Below are positions 24,559 through 33,411 of a stretch of DNA of 64,000 nucleotides, piece by piece. Below the pieces are notes generated by a model that did not search any database, was not told the origin of the DNA, and saw only the letters and a program-made list of their open reading frames with translations. Both the position numbers and the translations under genes were made by a program. Source of the DNA: Pseudomonas sivasensis (GTDB lineage: Bacteria > Pseudomonadota > Gammaproteobacteria > Pseudomonadales > Pseudomonadaceae); contig NZ_JAAOWU010000011.1 of NCBI RefSeq assembly GCF_013778505.1, positions 62,001-126,000 on the forward strand, written 5' to 3'. Positions within the stretch are counted from its first letter, which is position 1. Each line of letters begins with the position of its first letter.

Positions 24559-27219
24559 ATGACCCCGAATAACGCAGTCAGACGCGACGTCGATCCACAG
24601 GAAACCCGCGAGTGGCTGGAGTCCATCGAATCGGTGCTGTCCACCGAAGGCCGCCCGCGCGCCCATTACCTGATCGATCAGTTGCTGGATTTCGACGTGG
24701 CGCGGCATGGCGACTTCTATGGGCGGGTGACCACGCCTTACGTCAACACGATCCCGGTGGATCGCCAGTTGCCCTACCCCGGCAACCTGGCCATCGAACG
24801 CCGCACCAATGCGTTTATCCGCTGGAACGCCATGGCCATGGTATTGCGTGCAGGCAAACACTCCGGTGTGGGTGGGCATATCGCCACTTATGCGTCAGCC
24901 GCTGTGCTTTACGACGTCGGCTTCGACCACTTCTTCCGTGGCCGCACCGACCGCTTCGACGGCGACCTGGTGTACATCCAGGGGCATTCCTCGCCTGGCA
25001 TTTACGGCCGCGCCTACCTCGAAGGCCGCATCAGCGAAGCACAACTGGATAACTTCCGCCGTGAAGCCGGTGGTGAGGGCATTTCGTCCTACCCCCACCC
25101 ACGACTAATGCCGGACTTCTGGCAATTTCCTACGGTGTCCATGGGACTGGGGCCGATCACGGCGGCCTATCAGGCGCGTTTTATGCGCTATCTGGAGTTT
25201 CGTGACCTCAAGCAACACCAGGGCCGTAAGGTCTGGGCATTCCTGGGTGATGGCGAAATGGACCAGCCGGAATCCCTGGCCGCCATTTCCCTGGCCGGAC
25301 GCGAGGAACTCGACAACCTGATCTTCGTGGTCAACTGCAACCTGCAACGCCTGGACGGCCCGGTACGCGGCAACGCCAAGGTGATCCAGGAATTCGAAAG
25401 CCTGTACCGCGCCGCCGGCTGGAATGTGATCAAAGTGATCTGGGGCGGTGGTTGGGATGCACTGCTGGAAAAAGACACAAGCGGCCTGCTGCGCCAACGC
25501 ATGATGGAATGCGTGGACGGTGACTATCAGAACTACAAATCCCAGAACGGCGCCTACGTGCGCGAACACTTCTTCGGCAAATACCCGGAGTTGCTGGCAC
25601 TGGTTGCGGACCTGTCCGACGACGACATCTGGAAACTCTCACGGGGAGGCCATGACCCGGACAAGGTCTACAACGCCTATGCCGCCGCCGTGCGTCACAG
25701 TGGCCAACCGACGGTGATCCTGGCAAAAACCGTCAAGGGCTTTGGTATGGGCGAAGCCGGCGAAGGCCAGAACATTAACCACCAACTGAAAAAGATGGGT
25801 GCCGACGCCGTCAAGGCCTTCCGCGACCGCTTCGGCCTGGAGGTGCCCGATGAGCAACTTGCTGAAATTCCTTACCTCAAGCCCATAGCCGATAGCGAAG
25901 AAGCCCGTTACTTCGCCGCACGTCGCCAGGCCATGGGCGGCTATGTGCCCGCGCGCCACACTGCGGTCGAATCGCTGCAGATCCCCGAACTGAGCGCCTT
26001 CGCCACTCAGCTCAAGGACACTGGCGAGCGCGCGATTTCCACCACCATGGCCTTCGTGCGCATCCTCGGTACACTGCTGAAAGACCCGCACCTGGGCAAG
26101 CTGATCGTGCCCATCGTGCCGGACGAATCACGCACCTTCGGCATGGAGAGCCTGTTCCGTCAGATCGGCATCCACTCCGCCGTCGGCCAACTCTACACCC
26201 CACAGGACTCCGGACAACTGAGCTACTACAAGGAGAGCAAGGACGGACAGATCATGCAGGAAGGCCTGAATGAGTCAGGCGCCATTTCCTCATGGATCGC
26301 GGCGAGTACGTCCTACAGCAACCACGGCCTGATGACCGTGCCGTTCTATATCTTCTATTCGATGTTCGGTTTCCAGCGCGTCGGCGACCTAGCTTGGGCG
26401 GCGGGCGATGCGCGCGCGCGTGGTTTCTTGCTGGGCGCCACGGCCGGGCGTACCACGCTGATGGGCGAAGGCTTGCAGCATGACGATGGTCATAGCCATA
26501 TCCTCTCGTCGGTGATTCCGTGCTGCATCTCTTATGACCCGACCTTTGCCTACGAACTGGGGGTGATTATTCGCGAGGGCATGCGGCGCATGTACGTTGA
26601 GCAAGAGGACATTTACTACTACATCACCCTGCTCAACGAAAACTACCCGCACCCGGCGATGCCCGAAGGCGTGGAAGGCGGCATTCTCAAAGGTATGTAC
26701 AGGCTCAGCGCCAACCCTGAGGCGCAAGTGCAACTGATGGGCAGTGGTTCGATCCTGCGAGAAGTGATCGCCGCCGCTGAACTGCTGGCCACCGACTTCG
26801 GTGTGCACGGCAACGTGTGGAGCGTGACCAGCCTCACCGAGTTGCGCCGTGACGGGCATGCGGTCGAACGCTGGAACCTGCTGCACCCGGAAAGCGAGCC
26901 TCGCGCGAGTTATGCAGAGCAATGCCTGGCCGGGCACACGGGGCCAGTGGTGGTGGCGACGGACTACGTGAAACTGTTCGCCGATCAGCTTCGTCCGTTC
27001 GTGCCGGGCCGTCGCTTTGTCGCGCTGGGCACTGATGGCTTCGGGCAATCAGACACCCGGGAAGCCTTGCGTGAGTTCTTTGAGGTGGATCGCCACTTCA
27101 TCGCCCTGGCCGCCCTGAAGGCGCTGGCGGATGACGGCATGATCGGTCGCGACAAGGTCAGTGAAGCGATCAAACGCTACGGGATCAACGTCGACAAGGT
27201 GAATCCCGTAGCGGTCTGA
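24559..27219 (+). CDS. pyruvate dehydrogenase-type E1 component (homodimeric), orphan copy
   Basis: 886 residues, full AceE length. ThDP-binding signature FLGDGEMDQPESLAAIS...NLIFVVNCNLQRLDG, E1 opening DVDPQETREWLESIESVL, and C-terminal transketolase-type domain with ALGTDGFGQSDTREALREFFEVD. No E2 (aceF) or E3 gene is adjacent, unlike the housekeeping aceE locus, so this is a second copy devoted to another 2-oxo acid or growth condition, borrowing E2/E3 from elsewhere. A MdeB-like role in 2-oxobutyrate oxidation is one possibility (inference). Control by the divergent MarR protein is likely. Confidence 0.88.
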   Translation: MTPNNAVRRDVDPQETREWLESIESVLSTEGRPRAHYLIDQLLDFDVARHGDFYGRVTTPYVNTIPVDRQLPYPGNLAIERRTNAFIRWNAMAMVLRAGKHSGVGGHIATYASAAVLYDVGFDHFFRGRTDRFDGDLVYIQGHSSPGIYGRAYLEGRISEAQLDNFRREAGGEGISSYPHPRLMPDFWQFPTVSMGLGPITAAYQARFMRYLEFRDLKQHQGRKVWAFLGDGEMDQPESLAAISLAGREELDNLIFVVNCNLQRLDGPVRGNAKVIQEFESLYRAAGWNVIKVIWGGGWDALLEKDTSGLLRQRMMECVDGDYQNYKSQNGAYVREHFFGKYPELLALVADLSDDDIWKLSRGGHDPDKVYNAYAAAVRHSGQPTVILAKTVKGFGMGEAGEGQNINHQLKKMGADAVKAFRDRFGLEVPDEQLAEIPYLKPIADSEEARYFAARRQAMGGYVPARHTAVESLQIPELSAFATQLKDTGERAISTTMAFVRILGTLLKDPHLGKLIVPIVPDESRTFGMESLFRQIGIHSAVGQLYTPQDSGQLSYYKESKDGQIMQEGLNESGAISSWIAASTSYSNHGLMTVPFYIFYSMFGFQRVGDLAWAAGDARARGFLLGATAGRTTLMGEGLQHDDGHSHILSSVIPCCISYDPTFAYELGVIIREGMRRMYVEQEDIYYYITLLNENYPHPAMPEGVEGGILKGMYRLSANPEAQVQLMGSGSILREVIAAAELLATDFGVHGNVWSVTSLTELRRDGHAVERWNLLHPESEPRASYAEQCLAGHTGPVVVATDYVKLFADQLRPFVPGRRFVALGTDGFGQSDTREALREFFEVDRHFIALAALKALADDGMIGRDKVSEAIKRYGINVDKVNPVAV

Positions 27220-27220
27220 A

Positions 27221-28003
27221 CTACTGCGCAGGCGTTGGCAGGGGCGGAATCGCTTCTGTCGGCGCCGGCATGTCCGGCGTGGTCGTGGCGGGTGCGGGCT
27301 CGGCCTGCGGGGCAATCGGTGCGGCTTCAGGCGCAGGCACAACCGGCTCCGCAGCAGCTGGTACGGCAGGCTCTTCCTTCGGCGCCTCGACTTTCTCCGC
27401 AGCGGGTGCGGCCTTCGGCTCCGGCACACCGAGGTCCGCCTTTGGCTGCTCGGGGATATGCTCAGCCTTCTTCACTTCCTGGGGCAGGAAGACGTCCACC
27501 AACGCAAAGTAGCGATCGTAGAACTTCGGCGCGGACACCGTTTCACTCGCCACCTTCACCATCGAGTCATCGGTGGAGCCAATCGGCATCGACACCGACC
27601 CCAGCACGCCTACACCGAGGCTCGCGGAGTTGTTGACCTTCTTCAGCGCATAGCGATCCTGAAGGGCGTTGGCAAACATCGTCGAGTGCTTTTTACCTTT
27701 GCCGTCATCGGCACACACCACGTTGAAGCTGATCTGCAGGTGAGTTTCGCCGGTCTGCTGGAAACTCTTGTTACCCACGACCAGTTTCGGGTCGCTGCTG
27801 GTGATGATGTAGCCCTGGCTCAGCAAGGCACGCCGCGCGGCCTCGCACGCTGCTACATCGCTAACGGGGTAATCCCGGGAAAACGTACCGGAGTCGTCGA
27901 AGTTCTCATGTTCATAAATAGCGGTCTTGGGTGACGAGCAGCCCGCGGCGCCCGCCAGCACCAGCGCCAGCCCGAGGCTACGCAAGTGGAATGATGTCGA
28001 CAT
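27221..28003 (-). CDS. DUF2242 lipoprotein
   Basis: 260 residues with a lipobox LAGAAGC (Cys22). A globular part of about 165 residues (YEHENFDDSGTFSRDYPVSDVAACEAARRALLSQGYIITS) is typical of DUF2242, followed by a Pro/Ala/Glu-rich low-complexity tail (from about residue 190). Periplasm-facing lipoprotein of unknown function. Convergent with the E1 gene with one base between stops. Confidence 0.82.
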   Translation of the reverse strand: MSTSFHLRSLGLALVLAGAAGCSSPKTAIYEHENFDDSGTFSRDYPVSDVAACEAARRALLSQGYIITSSDPKLVVGNKSFQQTGETHLQISFNVVCADDGKGKKHSTMFANALQDRYALKKVNNSASLGVGVLGSVSMPIGSTDDSMVKVASETVSAPKFYDRYFALVDVFLPQEVKKAEHIPEQPKADLGVPEPKAAPAAEKVEAPKEEPAVPAAAEPVVPAPEAAPIAPQAEPAPATTTPDMPAPTEAIPPLPTPAQ

Positions 28004-28092
28004 TGAAGATCCTGAGGAAAACGGTCTGGGCGGTATTGTGCAACAGAACGAGGCCTTGGCGCGCGCATTCCTGTCGGTAAAACGTCACAGGG

Positions 28093-28989
28093 TTACGCAC
28101 CGGGGCCTGCAGGGAAAAGCCCGGCGCACATATGGTCAATAAACACGCGTACCTTGGTCGAGGTATGGCGACCGGGCCACAACATCCAGAAACTGCCCCG
28201 GTGTTCCAAGTAATCATCCAACACCCGTTGCAAGCGCCCCTCGCCCACGGCCTGGTTGACCATGTAGTCCGGCAGGCAGGCAATGCCCAAACCCTCGAGC
28301 ACCACGTGGTTCAGAGACTCAATGGTGGTACTGACCAACGGCGTACGTAACAGCGGTTCCGCAGTACCCGGGGCAAGACGCAACGGCCAGGGCTCGAGCT
28401 TGCCCGTGGCGCAGAACTTGTGGCGCAGGCAGGCGTGGCCATTCAGGTCCTGTGGTTGCTGCGGGGTGCCGTGTTGGGCGAAGTATCCCGGTGTGGCGAC
28501 GAGCACCAACTGGTAGTGACCCAGGTGGCGCGCTATCAACCGCGAATCTTCCGGCTTGCCCGTGCGAATCACCGCATCGAAACCTTCCTCGATCACGTCC
28601 ACCATACGGTCAGAGAAATCCACATCCAACTCGATATCCGGATAGACGCGCATAAAGTCACTGAGTACTGGCATCAACAAGCCACGCACCTGCGGCACAC
28701 TGATACGCAGCTTGCCCCGTGGGGTTGCACCGGCGTCTGTCAGTTCCTGCTCGGCTGCTTCCACCTCAGCGAGAATCCGCCGCGACCGTTCAAGGAACAG
28801 CGAGCCTTCACTGGTCAAGGTGATACTGCGCGTGCTGCGGTGAAACAGCCGCACGCCCAGGCGCTCTTCCATCCGCGCAATGCTTTTGCCTACAGCCGAC
28901 GACGACACCCCCAGCACACGGCCGGCGGCGGTGAAGCTGAGCGTCTGCGCCACCTGCACGAACACCGAAAGGCTGCCCAAGCTGTCCAT
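28093..28989 (-). CDS. LysR-family regulator, divergent to MFS pump
   Basis: 298 residues from ATG 28987-28989 (MDSLGSLSVFVQVAQTLSF). HTH: FTAAGRVLGVSSSAVGKSIARMEERLGVRLFHRSTRSITLT, the CrgA/AaeR-like group. The effector domain contains GKLRISVPQVRGLLMPVLSDFM. Divergent from the MFS exporter at 29109 with 119 nt between, so probably its regulator. Confidence 0.9.
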   Translation of the reverse strand: MDSLGSLSVFVQVAQTLSFTAAGRVLGVSSSAVGKSIARMEERLGVRLFHRSTRSITLTSEGSLFLERSRRILAEVEAAEQELTDAGATPRGKLRISVPQVRGLLMPVLSDFMRVYPDIELDVDFSDRMVDVIEEGFDAVIRTGKPEDSRLIARHLGHYQLVLVATPGYFAQHGTPQQPQDLNGHACLRHKFCATGKLEPWPLRLAPGTAEPLLRTPLVSTTIESLNHVVLEGLGIACLPDYMVNQAVGEGRLQRVLDDYLEHRGSFWMLWPGRHTSTKVRVFIDHMCAGLFPAGPGA

Positions 28990-29108
28990 GATCCCGCCTT
29001 CAGCGATTGCGGACACTTGCGTCCGATAAGTTCGGAACCTTAGCCTGTTTTTCCGTCAACCACAGCCCCCTACTCTGCCCGCTTGCCCTTTTACCTGGAT
29101 AAAACGTC

Positions 29109-30314
29109 ATGAGCAGCAGCCCTTCACTCGCCGCATCAGCCCAGCGGGATTCATTACCGCTGGGCGGTCTACTGGCCCTGGCCAGCGCTGGCTTTATCAC
29201 CATCCTCACCGAAGCCATGCCCGCCGGATTACTACCCCAGATAGGCGAAGGCCTAGGCGTGTCGCCCGCCCTGGTCGGTCAACTGGTCACGGTCTATGCC
29301 CTTGGCTCGTTGCTGGCAGCCATCCCCCTGACGCTGCTGACCCGCGGCTTGCGCAGACGACCGTTACTGCTGATGGCCATCGGCGGCTTTGCCTTGGTCA
29401 ACAGCGTAACCGCGCTGTCCAGCCACTACGGGCTGACCCTCGTGGCGCGATTTTTTGCCGGGGTCTTCGCCGGGCTGCTTTGGGCGTTGCTAGCGGGTTA
29501 TGCGAGCCGAATGGTGTCGCCACACTTGCAAGGTCGCGCCATTGCCGTGGCCATGCTGGGTGCACCGCTGGCGCTGTCACTGGGTGTGCCTGCGGGCACC
29601 TTCCTCGGCACCGCCGTTGGCTGGCGCCTGAGTTTTGCAATCATGACCGGGCTGACCTTGGTGTTACTGGCTTGGGCACGCTGGCAACTGCCGGATTTTG
29701 CTGGCGAACGGGCGGATAAACGCTTGGGGCTGCGCCAGGTGCTGAACCTGCCAGGAATTCGTCCGGTGCTGTGGGTAACGTTTACCTACGTGCTGGCCCA
29801 CAACATTCTCTACACCTACATCGCCCCGTTGCTGGTGCCCGCCGGGATCGATGCGGATGTTGACCGAGTGCTGCTGGTGTTTGGCCTCTCGGCGGTGCTT
29901 AGCATCTGGTTGGCAGGTGTGTTGATTGACCGGTGGCTGCGCGCCTTACTATTAATCAGTTGTGCGCTGTTTGGCCTGATCGCCCTGGCGCTGGCGTTCT
30001 GGATCAATGTGCCGGCAGTCATCTATACCGCCGTGGCGTTATGGGGCCTGGCGTTCGGCGGCCTGCCGGCGCTGTTGCAAACCGCACTGGCCCAATCGGC
30101 GGGCGAGTCGGCGGATGCCGCACAATCAATGCTGGTGACCGTGTGGAACTTGGGGATAGCCGGTGGCGGGCTGGCGGGTGGCGTGTTGCTTCAGGGCTGG
30201 GGCGTCGCGGGCTTTCCATGGGCCGTTATGCTACTGATGCTACTGGCCTGGGCCGGCGCATCACAGACGGCGCCCCAACAGTTGGCCCGGCCAGCCCGCC
30301 AAGTCGAATGTTGA
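29109..30314 (+). CDS. MFS efflux transporter (DHA1 family)
   Basis: 401 residues, 12 predicted membrane segments. Motif A-like sequence in the first loop (LTRGLRRRPLLLMAIGGFALVNSVTAL) and ARFFAGVFAGLLWALLAGYASRMV place it with DHA1 drug/sugar efflux proteins such as AraJ/YdhP. Regulated presumably by the divergent LysR. The 3' end overlaps the convergent GNAT gene by 54 nt. Substrate unknown. Confidence 0.87.
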   Translation: MSSSPSLAASAQRDSLPLGGLLALASAGFITILTEAMPAGLLPQIGEGLGVSPALVGQLVTVYALGSLLAAIPLTLLTRGLRRRPLLLMAIGGFALVNSVTALSSHYGLTLVARFFAGVFAGLLWALLAGYASRMVSPHLQGRAIAVAMLGAPLALSLGVPAGTFLGTAVGWRLSFAIMTGLTLVLLAWARWQLPDFAGERADKRLGLRQVLNLPGIRPVLWVTFTYVLAHNILYTYIAPLLVPAGIDADVDRVLLVFGLSAVLSIWLAGVLIDRWLRALLLISCALFGLIALALAFWINVPAVIYTAVALWGLAFGGLPALLQTALAQSAGESADAAQSMLVTVWNLGIAGGGLAGGVLLQGWGVAGFPWAVMLLMLLAWAGASQTAPQQLARPARQVEC

Positions 30315-30785
30315 AATGCGCTCGTAGCCACAGGACACATAAAAACGCACCAGATCCCCTGTCCCGCCGCCGTAGCAGTCCACACGCAAACGCGTGACGC
30401 CTACTGCCCGGGCCTGATCATCGGCAAAGGCCATCATGCGCCGCCCAAGGCCGCGAACACGCGGGTCACGCGCGGCAATCAACAGGCGCACATACACCTC
30501 GGGCTCAGTCGCCAACGGTACATAAGGCATAGGATCGCCCAAAACCAGCGCTCCACGGATACGCCCTGCGGGATCCTCTACCACCCACGCCCCGGGCAAC
30601 GCGCAGGCTTCAGCCACTTGCGCGACCCGCCGGGGCAACGCCGACCAGGGCTCGGTGCCCCACTGATGGGTATTGCCTATGCCAACGAACCATGCAATCA
30701 CCTCGTCGAACACCTGGAGCACGGCAGAAACATCCGCCACACGGGCGCGGCGGATCAGCAAGCCGTCCATTCCTTGAATCAACAT
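30261..30785 (-). CDS. GNAT family N-acetyltransferase
   Basis: 174 residues from ATG 30783-30785. Acetyl-CoA-binding region VRLLIAARDPRVRGLGRRMMAFADDQARAVGVTRLRVDCY shows the conserved R/Q-x-x-G-x-G/A loop; GDLVRFYVSCGYERI is the usual C-terminal motif. Substrate not predictable. Its 3' end overlaps the convergent MFS gene by 54 nt. Confidence 0.85.
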   Translation of the reverse strand: MLIQGMDGLLIRRARVADVSAVLQVFDEVIAWFVGIGNTHQWGTEPWSALPRRVAQVAEACALPGAWVVEDPAGRIRGALVLGDPMPYVPLATEPEVYVRLLIAARDPRVRGLGRRMMAFADDQARAVGVTRLRVDCYGGGTGDLVRFYVSCGYERISTFDLAGWPGQLLGRRL

Positions 30786-30833
30786 GCATGGAACTCCTGG
30801 GTCGACGATACCGAGCACCCAGTCTAGCGCACA

Positions 30834-30866
30834 TAAAAAAGCCCCCGGTCTTTTCAGGCCGGGGGC
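30834..30866 (-). terminator. rho-independent terminator after ppiD
   Basis: GCCCCCGG / CCGGGGGC stem (30841-30848 with 30859-30866); on the minus strand followed by TTTTTTAT. It lies 19 nt past the ppiD stop. Confidence 0.88.
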
Positions 30867-30884
30867 TTCTTGTTCAAACCAACA

Positions 30885-32759
30885 TCAGTACTTCTTGATA
30901 TCAGCCTTGGTTTCCAACTGCTTGCGGTACGCTGCGAAGTCCTGCTGGCCGACACGGGAAGCGAGGAAGCGGCGGTATTGGGCCTTTTCTTCTTCCGATG
31001 GGGCTGCAGCTTCATTCACGCCGTTCAAGCGCACGATCGCCAGGCTACCGTCAGCCAGGGTCACGGTGGTGAAGGTCGGCTTGTCCTTGACCGCAGGCTT
31101 AGGCATGCGGAACAGGGCTTGCAATACGGCTGGGTCGATCGCTTCCTGGCTACGGGTAGCCGCTTCAGTGACTTTCCACGCCTGACCATCGACCGGCTGG
31201 TTCAGCGGTGTCTTGCCATCACGCAGGCTGGCGATCAGCTCGTCAGCGTGAGTCTTGGCAGCCGCGCTGGCGCGCTCCTTGGCCATCTGCGTGCGGATTG
31301 CCGCAGCAACGCTTTCCAGCGGCAGTTGCGCAGGTTTGCGGTGCTCTTTGGCACGCAGCACGATGATGGTTTCCGGGTCCAGCTCAATGGCGGTGCTGTT
31401 GGCACCTTCATCCAGCACTTCCGGGCTGAACGCAGCGGTGACCACGGCACGGTTGGCCGCGACACCGTCACCACCTTCACGGCCAAACGGTGCGGAGGTG
31501 TGCACGGTCAGCTTCAGGTCAGAGGCAGGCTGAGCCAAATCAGAAGCTTCGAATGCCGCATCTTCCAATTGCTTGGTCGCTTCGACAAAACGCTGCTCTA
31601 CCTGCTGGGCCTTGAGCTCACGGGTCAGTTTGTCTTTCAGGCTGGCGAACGTCGGCACTTGCGGTGCTTCAACGCCCAACAACTTGATCAAGTGCCAACC
31701 GAAGGTGCTGCGCACCGGCGTCGAGACCTGGTCCTGTTTCAACGCATACAGGGCCGTTTCGAAGTCCGGATCGTAGACGCCAGGGCCAGCGAAGCCGAGG
31801 TCACCGCCGTTGTTGGCAGAGCCAGGATCCTGGGAAAACTCCTTGGCCAGGGCTTCGAACTTCTCACCTTTGGCCAGGCGTGCCTGGATTTCTTCGATCT
31901 TAGCCTTGGCTTGCGCGTCGGAAACCTTGTCGTTGACTTCAATCAGGATGTGCGCCGCGCGACGCTGTTCAGCGAGGTTGGCGGTTTCTTTCTGATAGGC
32001 CGCCTGCAGCTCATCGTCCTTGACGTTGACCTGGTCGAAGAAAGAAGACTTCTTCAATTCCAGGTAGTCGATGACCACCTGGTCCGGGGTCATGAACTCT
32101 TTGGCGTGCTGGTCGTAGTAAGCCTTGACCTCTTCGTCGGTGAGCTTCACCGCCGCAGGGTTGGCCTTGATGTTGACGGTGGCGAAATCGCGAGTCTGTT
32201 TTTCCAGACGGGCGAATGCGAGCACTTCGGCATCGGTGACAAAACCGCTACCGGCAATGCCTGCGCGAACCTGACCGATCAGCATTTCCTGGGTCATCAT
32301 CTGACGGAACTGCAGACGGCTATAGCCCAACTGACGGATCACCTGGTCAAAGCGTTCGGCGTTGAACTTGCCGTCAACCTGGAATTCCGGCGTTTGCAGG
32401 ATCACCTGATCCAATGCAGCTTCAGAGAACCCGAACTTGGAATCGGCAGCACCCTGCAGCAGCAGCTTGCGGTCGATCAGGCCTTTGAGAGCCGCCTCGC
32501 GCAGCAGTTTTTCGTCGAGGAGCGAAGCGTCGAAATCCTTGCCCAACTGTTGCATCAGCTGTCGACGTTGCATGTCGACGGCCTGGCTCAGCTCGGTCTG
32601 GGTGATTTCTTCACCGTTGACCTTGGCCACGTCCTGCTTGTTAGTACCCGAAGCCTGGAAAATGGCTTCGATACCGGTGAACGCCATCAATGCGACGATG
32701 ATCCCGATAATGGTCTTGGCAATCCAGCCTTGTGAATTGTCCCTGATATTTTGCAGCAT
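30885..32759 (-). CDS. ppiD: periplasmic folding chaperone / peptidyl-prolyl isomerase PpiD
   Basis: 624 residues. N-terminal cytoplasmic stretch and one membrane anchor (WIAKTIIGIIVALMAFTGIEAIF), SurA-type N-domain, then parvulin domain (AAHILIEVNDK...EFSQDPGSANNGGDLGFAGPG...VSTPVRSTFGWHLIKLL) and a long C-domain. It acts at the inner-membrane face on newly exported proteins. GGGGGA lies upstream of the ATG. Position behind hupB and lon is the conserved pseudomonad order. Confidence 0.94.
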   Translation of the reverse strand: MLQNIRDNSQGWIAKTIIGIIVALMAFTGIEAIFQASGTNKQDVAKVNGEEITQTELSQAVDMQRRQLMQQLGKDFDASLLDEKLLREAALKGLIDRKLLLQGAADSKFGFSEAALDQVILQTPEFQVDGKFNAERFDQVIRQLGYSRLQFRQMMTQEMLIGQVRAGIAGSGFVTDAEVLAFARLEKQTRDFATVNIKANPAAVKLTDEEVKAYYDQHAKEFMTPDQVVIDYLELKKSSFFDQVNVKDDELQAAYQKETANLAEQRRAAHILIEVNDKVSDAQAKAKIEEIQARLAKGEKFEALAKEFSQDPGSANNGGDLGFAGPGVYDPDFETALYALKQDQVSTPVRSTFGWHLIKLLGVEAPQVPTFASLKDKLTRELKAQQVEQRFVEATKQLEDAAFEASDLAQPASDLKLTVHTSAPFGREGGDGVAANRAVVTAAFSPEVLDEGANSTAIELDPETIIVLRAKEHRKPAQLPLESVAAAIRTQMAKERASAAAKTHADELIASLRDGKTPLNQPVDGQAWKVTEAATRSQEAIDPAVLQALFRMPKPAVKDKPTFTTVTLADGSLAIVRLNGVNEAAAPSEEEKAQYRRFLASRVGQQDFAAYRKQLETKADIKKY

Positions 32760-32828
32760 GCGTCCCCCAGAAACGGTTGAACTTCAAAAATTGGCAACCG
32801 TGGAGCGTGGGTAGAATCCGGATAGAAG

Positions 32829-32855
32829 AAAGGCGCATCCGAGGATGCGCCTTCT
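32829..32855. terminator. hairpin between ppiD and tRNA-like element
   Basis: AAGGCGCATCC / GGATGCGCCTT, 11-bp stem with a 2-nt loop. On the minus strand it follows directly after the tRNA-Asp-like element, as a terminator of a tRNA transcript would. The T run is short (TTTC). Confidence 0.6.
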
Positions 32856-32861
32856 CGTAAC

Positions 32862-32937
32862 TGGCGGAGCGGACGGGGGGTTGAACTTGCACCCCCGGCG
32901 TGGCGACCCAATGGATACGTGGGTCAGCTACCGCTCC
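32862..32937 (-). pseudogene. degenerate tRNA-Asp-like element
   Basis: On the minus strand this 76-nt stretch begins GGAGCGGTAG and ends CCCGTCCGCTCCGCCA, so a perfect 7-bp acceptor stem plus CCA is kept, as in pseudomonad tRNA-Asp. The segment CACGCCGGGGGT and GTTC of the T loop also match. The D arm and the 5' half of the anticodon arm are replaced by a different sequence containing its own stem, GACCCA / TGGGTC, so no Asp anticodon remains. It could be a decayed tRNA gene or a stable tRNA-like RNA. It is followed by a hairpin. Confidence 0.65.
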
Positions 32938-32989
32938 GCTGCCAGGCCAGACCTGCGTCCGACCCGGGTAGCAAAGGCTTGAACGAAGC

Positions 32990-33262
32990 TTAGTTAACGG
33001 CTTCTTTCAGGGCTTTACCGGCTTTGAAACCTGGTTTTTTGGCAGCAGCGATTTGCAGTGCTTTGCCAGTCTGTGGGTTGCGGCCAGTGCGAGCTGGGCG
33101 GTCAGTCACAGAGAACGTACCGAAGCCTACCAGTACCACGGAGTCGCCGGCCTTCAGAGCGCCAGTGACGGATTCGATTACTGCATCCAGCGCACGGCCA
33201 GCAGCAGCTTTCGGGATATCAGCGGATGCAGCAATAGCATCAATCAGTTCCGACTTGTTCAC
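32990..33262 (-). CDS. hupB: DNA-binding protein HU-beta
   Basis: 90 residues from GTG 33260-33262 (MNKSELIDAIAASADIPKAAAG), the normal HU start; a frame to 33319 adds an unrelated 19 residues. HU signature GFGTFSVTDRPARTGRNPQTGK is complete. AGGGGA lies upstream. A nucleoid protein that bends DNA. A near-consensus sigma-70 promoter (33359-33388) precedes it. Confidence 0.96.
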   Translation of the reverse strand: MNKSELIDAIAASADIPKAAAGRALDAVIESVTGALKAGDSVVLVGFGTFSVTDRPARTGRNPQTGKALQIAAAKKPGFKAGKALKEAVN

Positions 33263-33358
33263 TCTAAGTCCCCTTATATATCTATTGAGTATGATTCTAA
33301 GTTTTTTGGTAAACAGCAAAAACCAGTGCTGAATGGCCTACAGACACTTAAGAGCCGC

Positions 33359-33388
33359 TTTATAACAAGGGCTCTAAAAAGCTGTCAA
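33359..33388 (-). promoter_or_regulatory. sigma-70 promoter of hupB
   Basis: On the minus strand TTGACA (33388-33383), 18-nt spacer, TATAAA (33364-33359). About 97 nt upstream of the GTG start. It lies in the lon-hupB gap, overlapping a weak AAGCC/GGCTT hairpin behind lon. Confidence 0.7.
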
Positions 33389-33411
33389 GGAAGCCTCCAG
33401 GCTTATTCACA

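Noticed and set aside
30870..32735. 621-codon open frame on the plus strand opposite ppiD
   Set aside because: Mirror frame of a high-GC gene; no start signal, no family motifs, and ppiD is certain.
33262..33319. Longer HU frame starting at 33319
   Set aside because: HU proteins begin MNKSEL; the extension lies in the leader, between the promoter and the GTG start.
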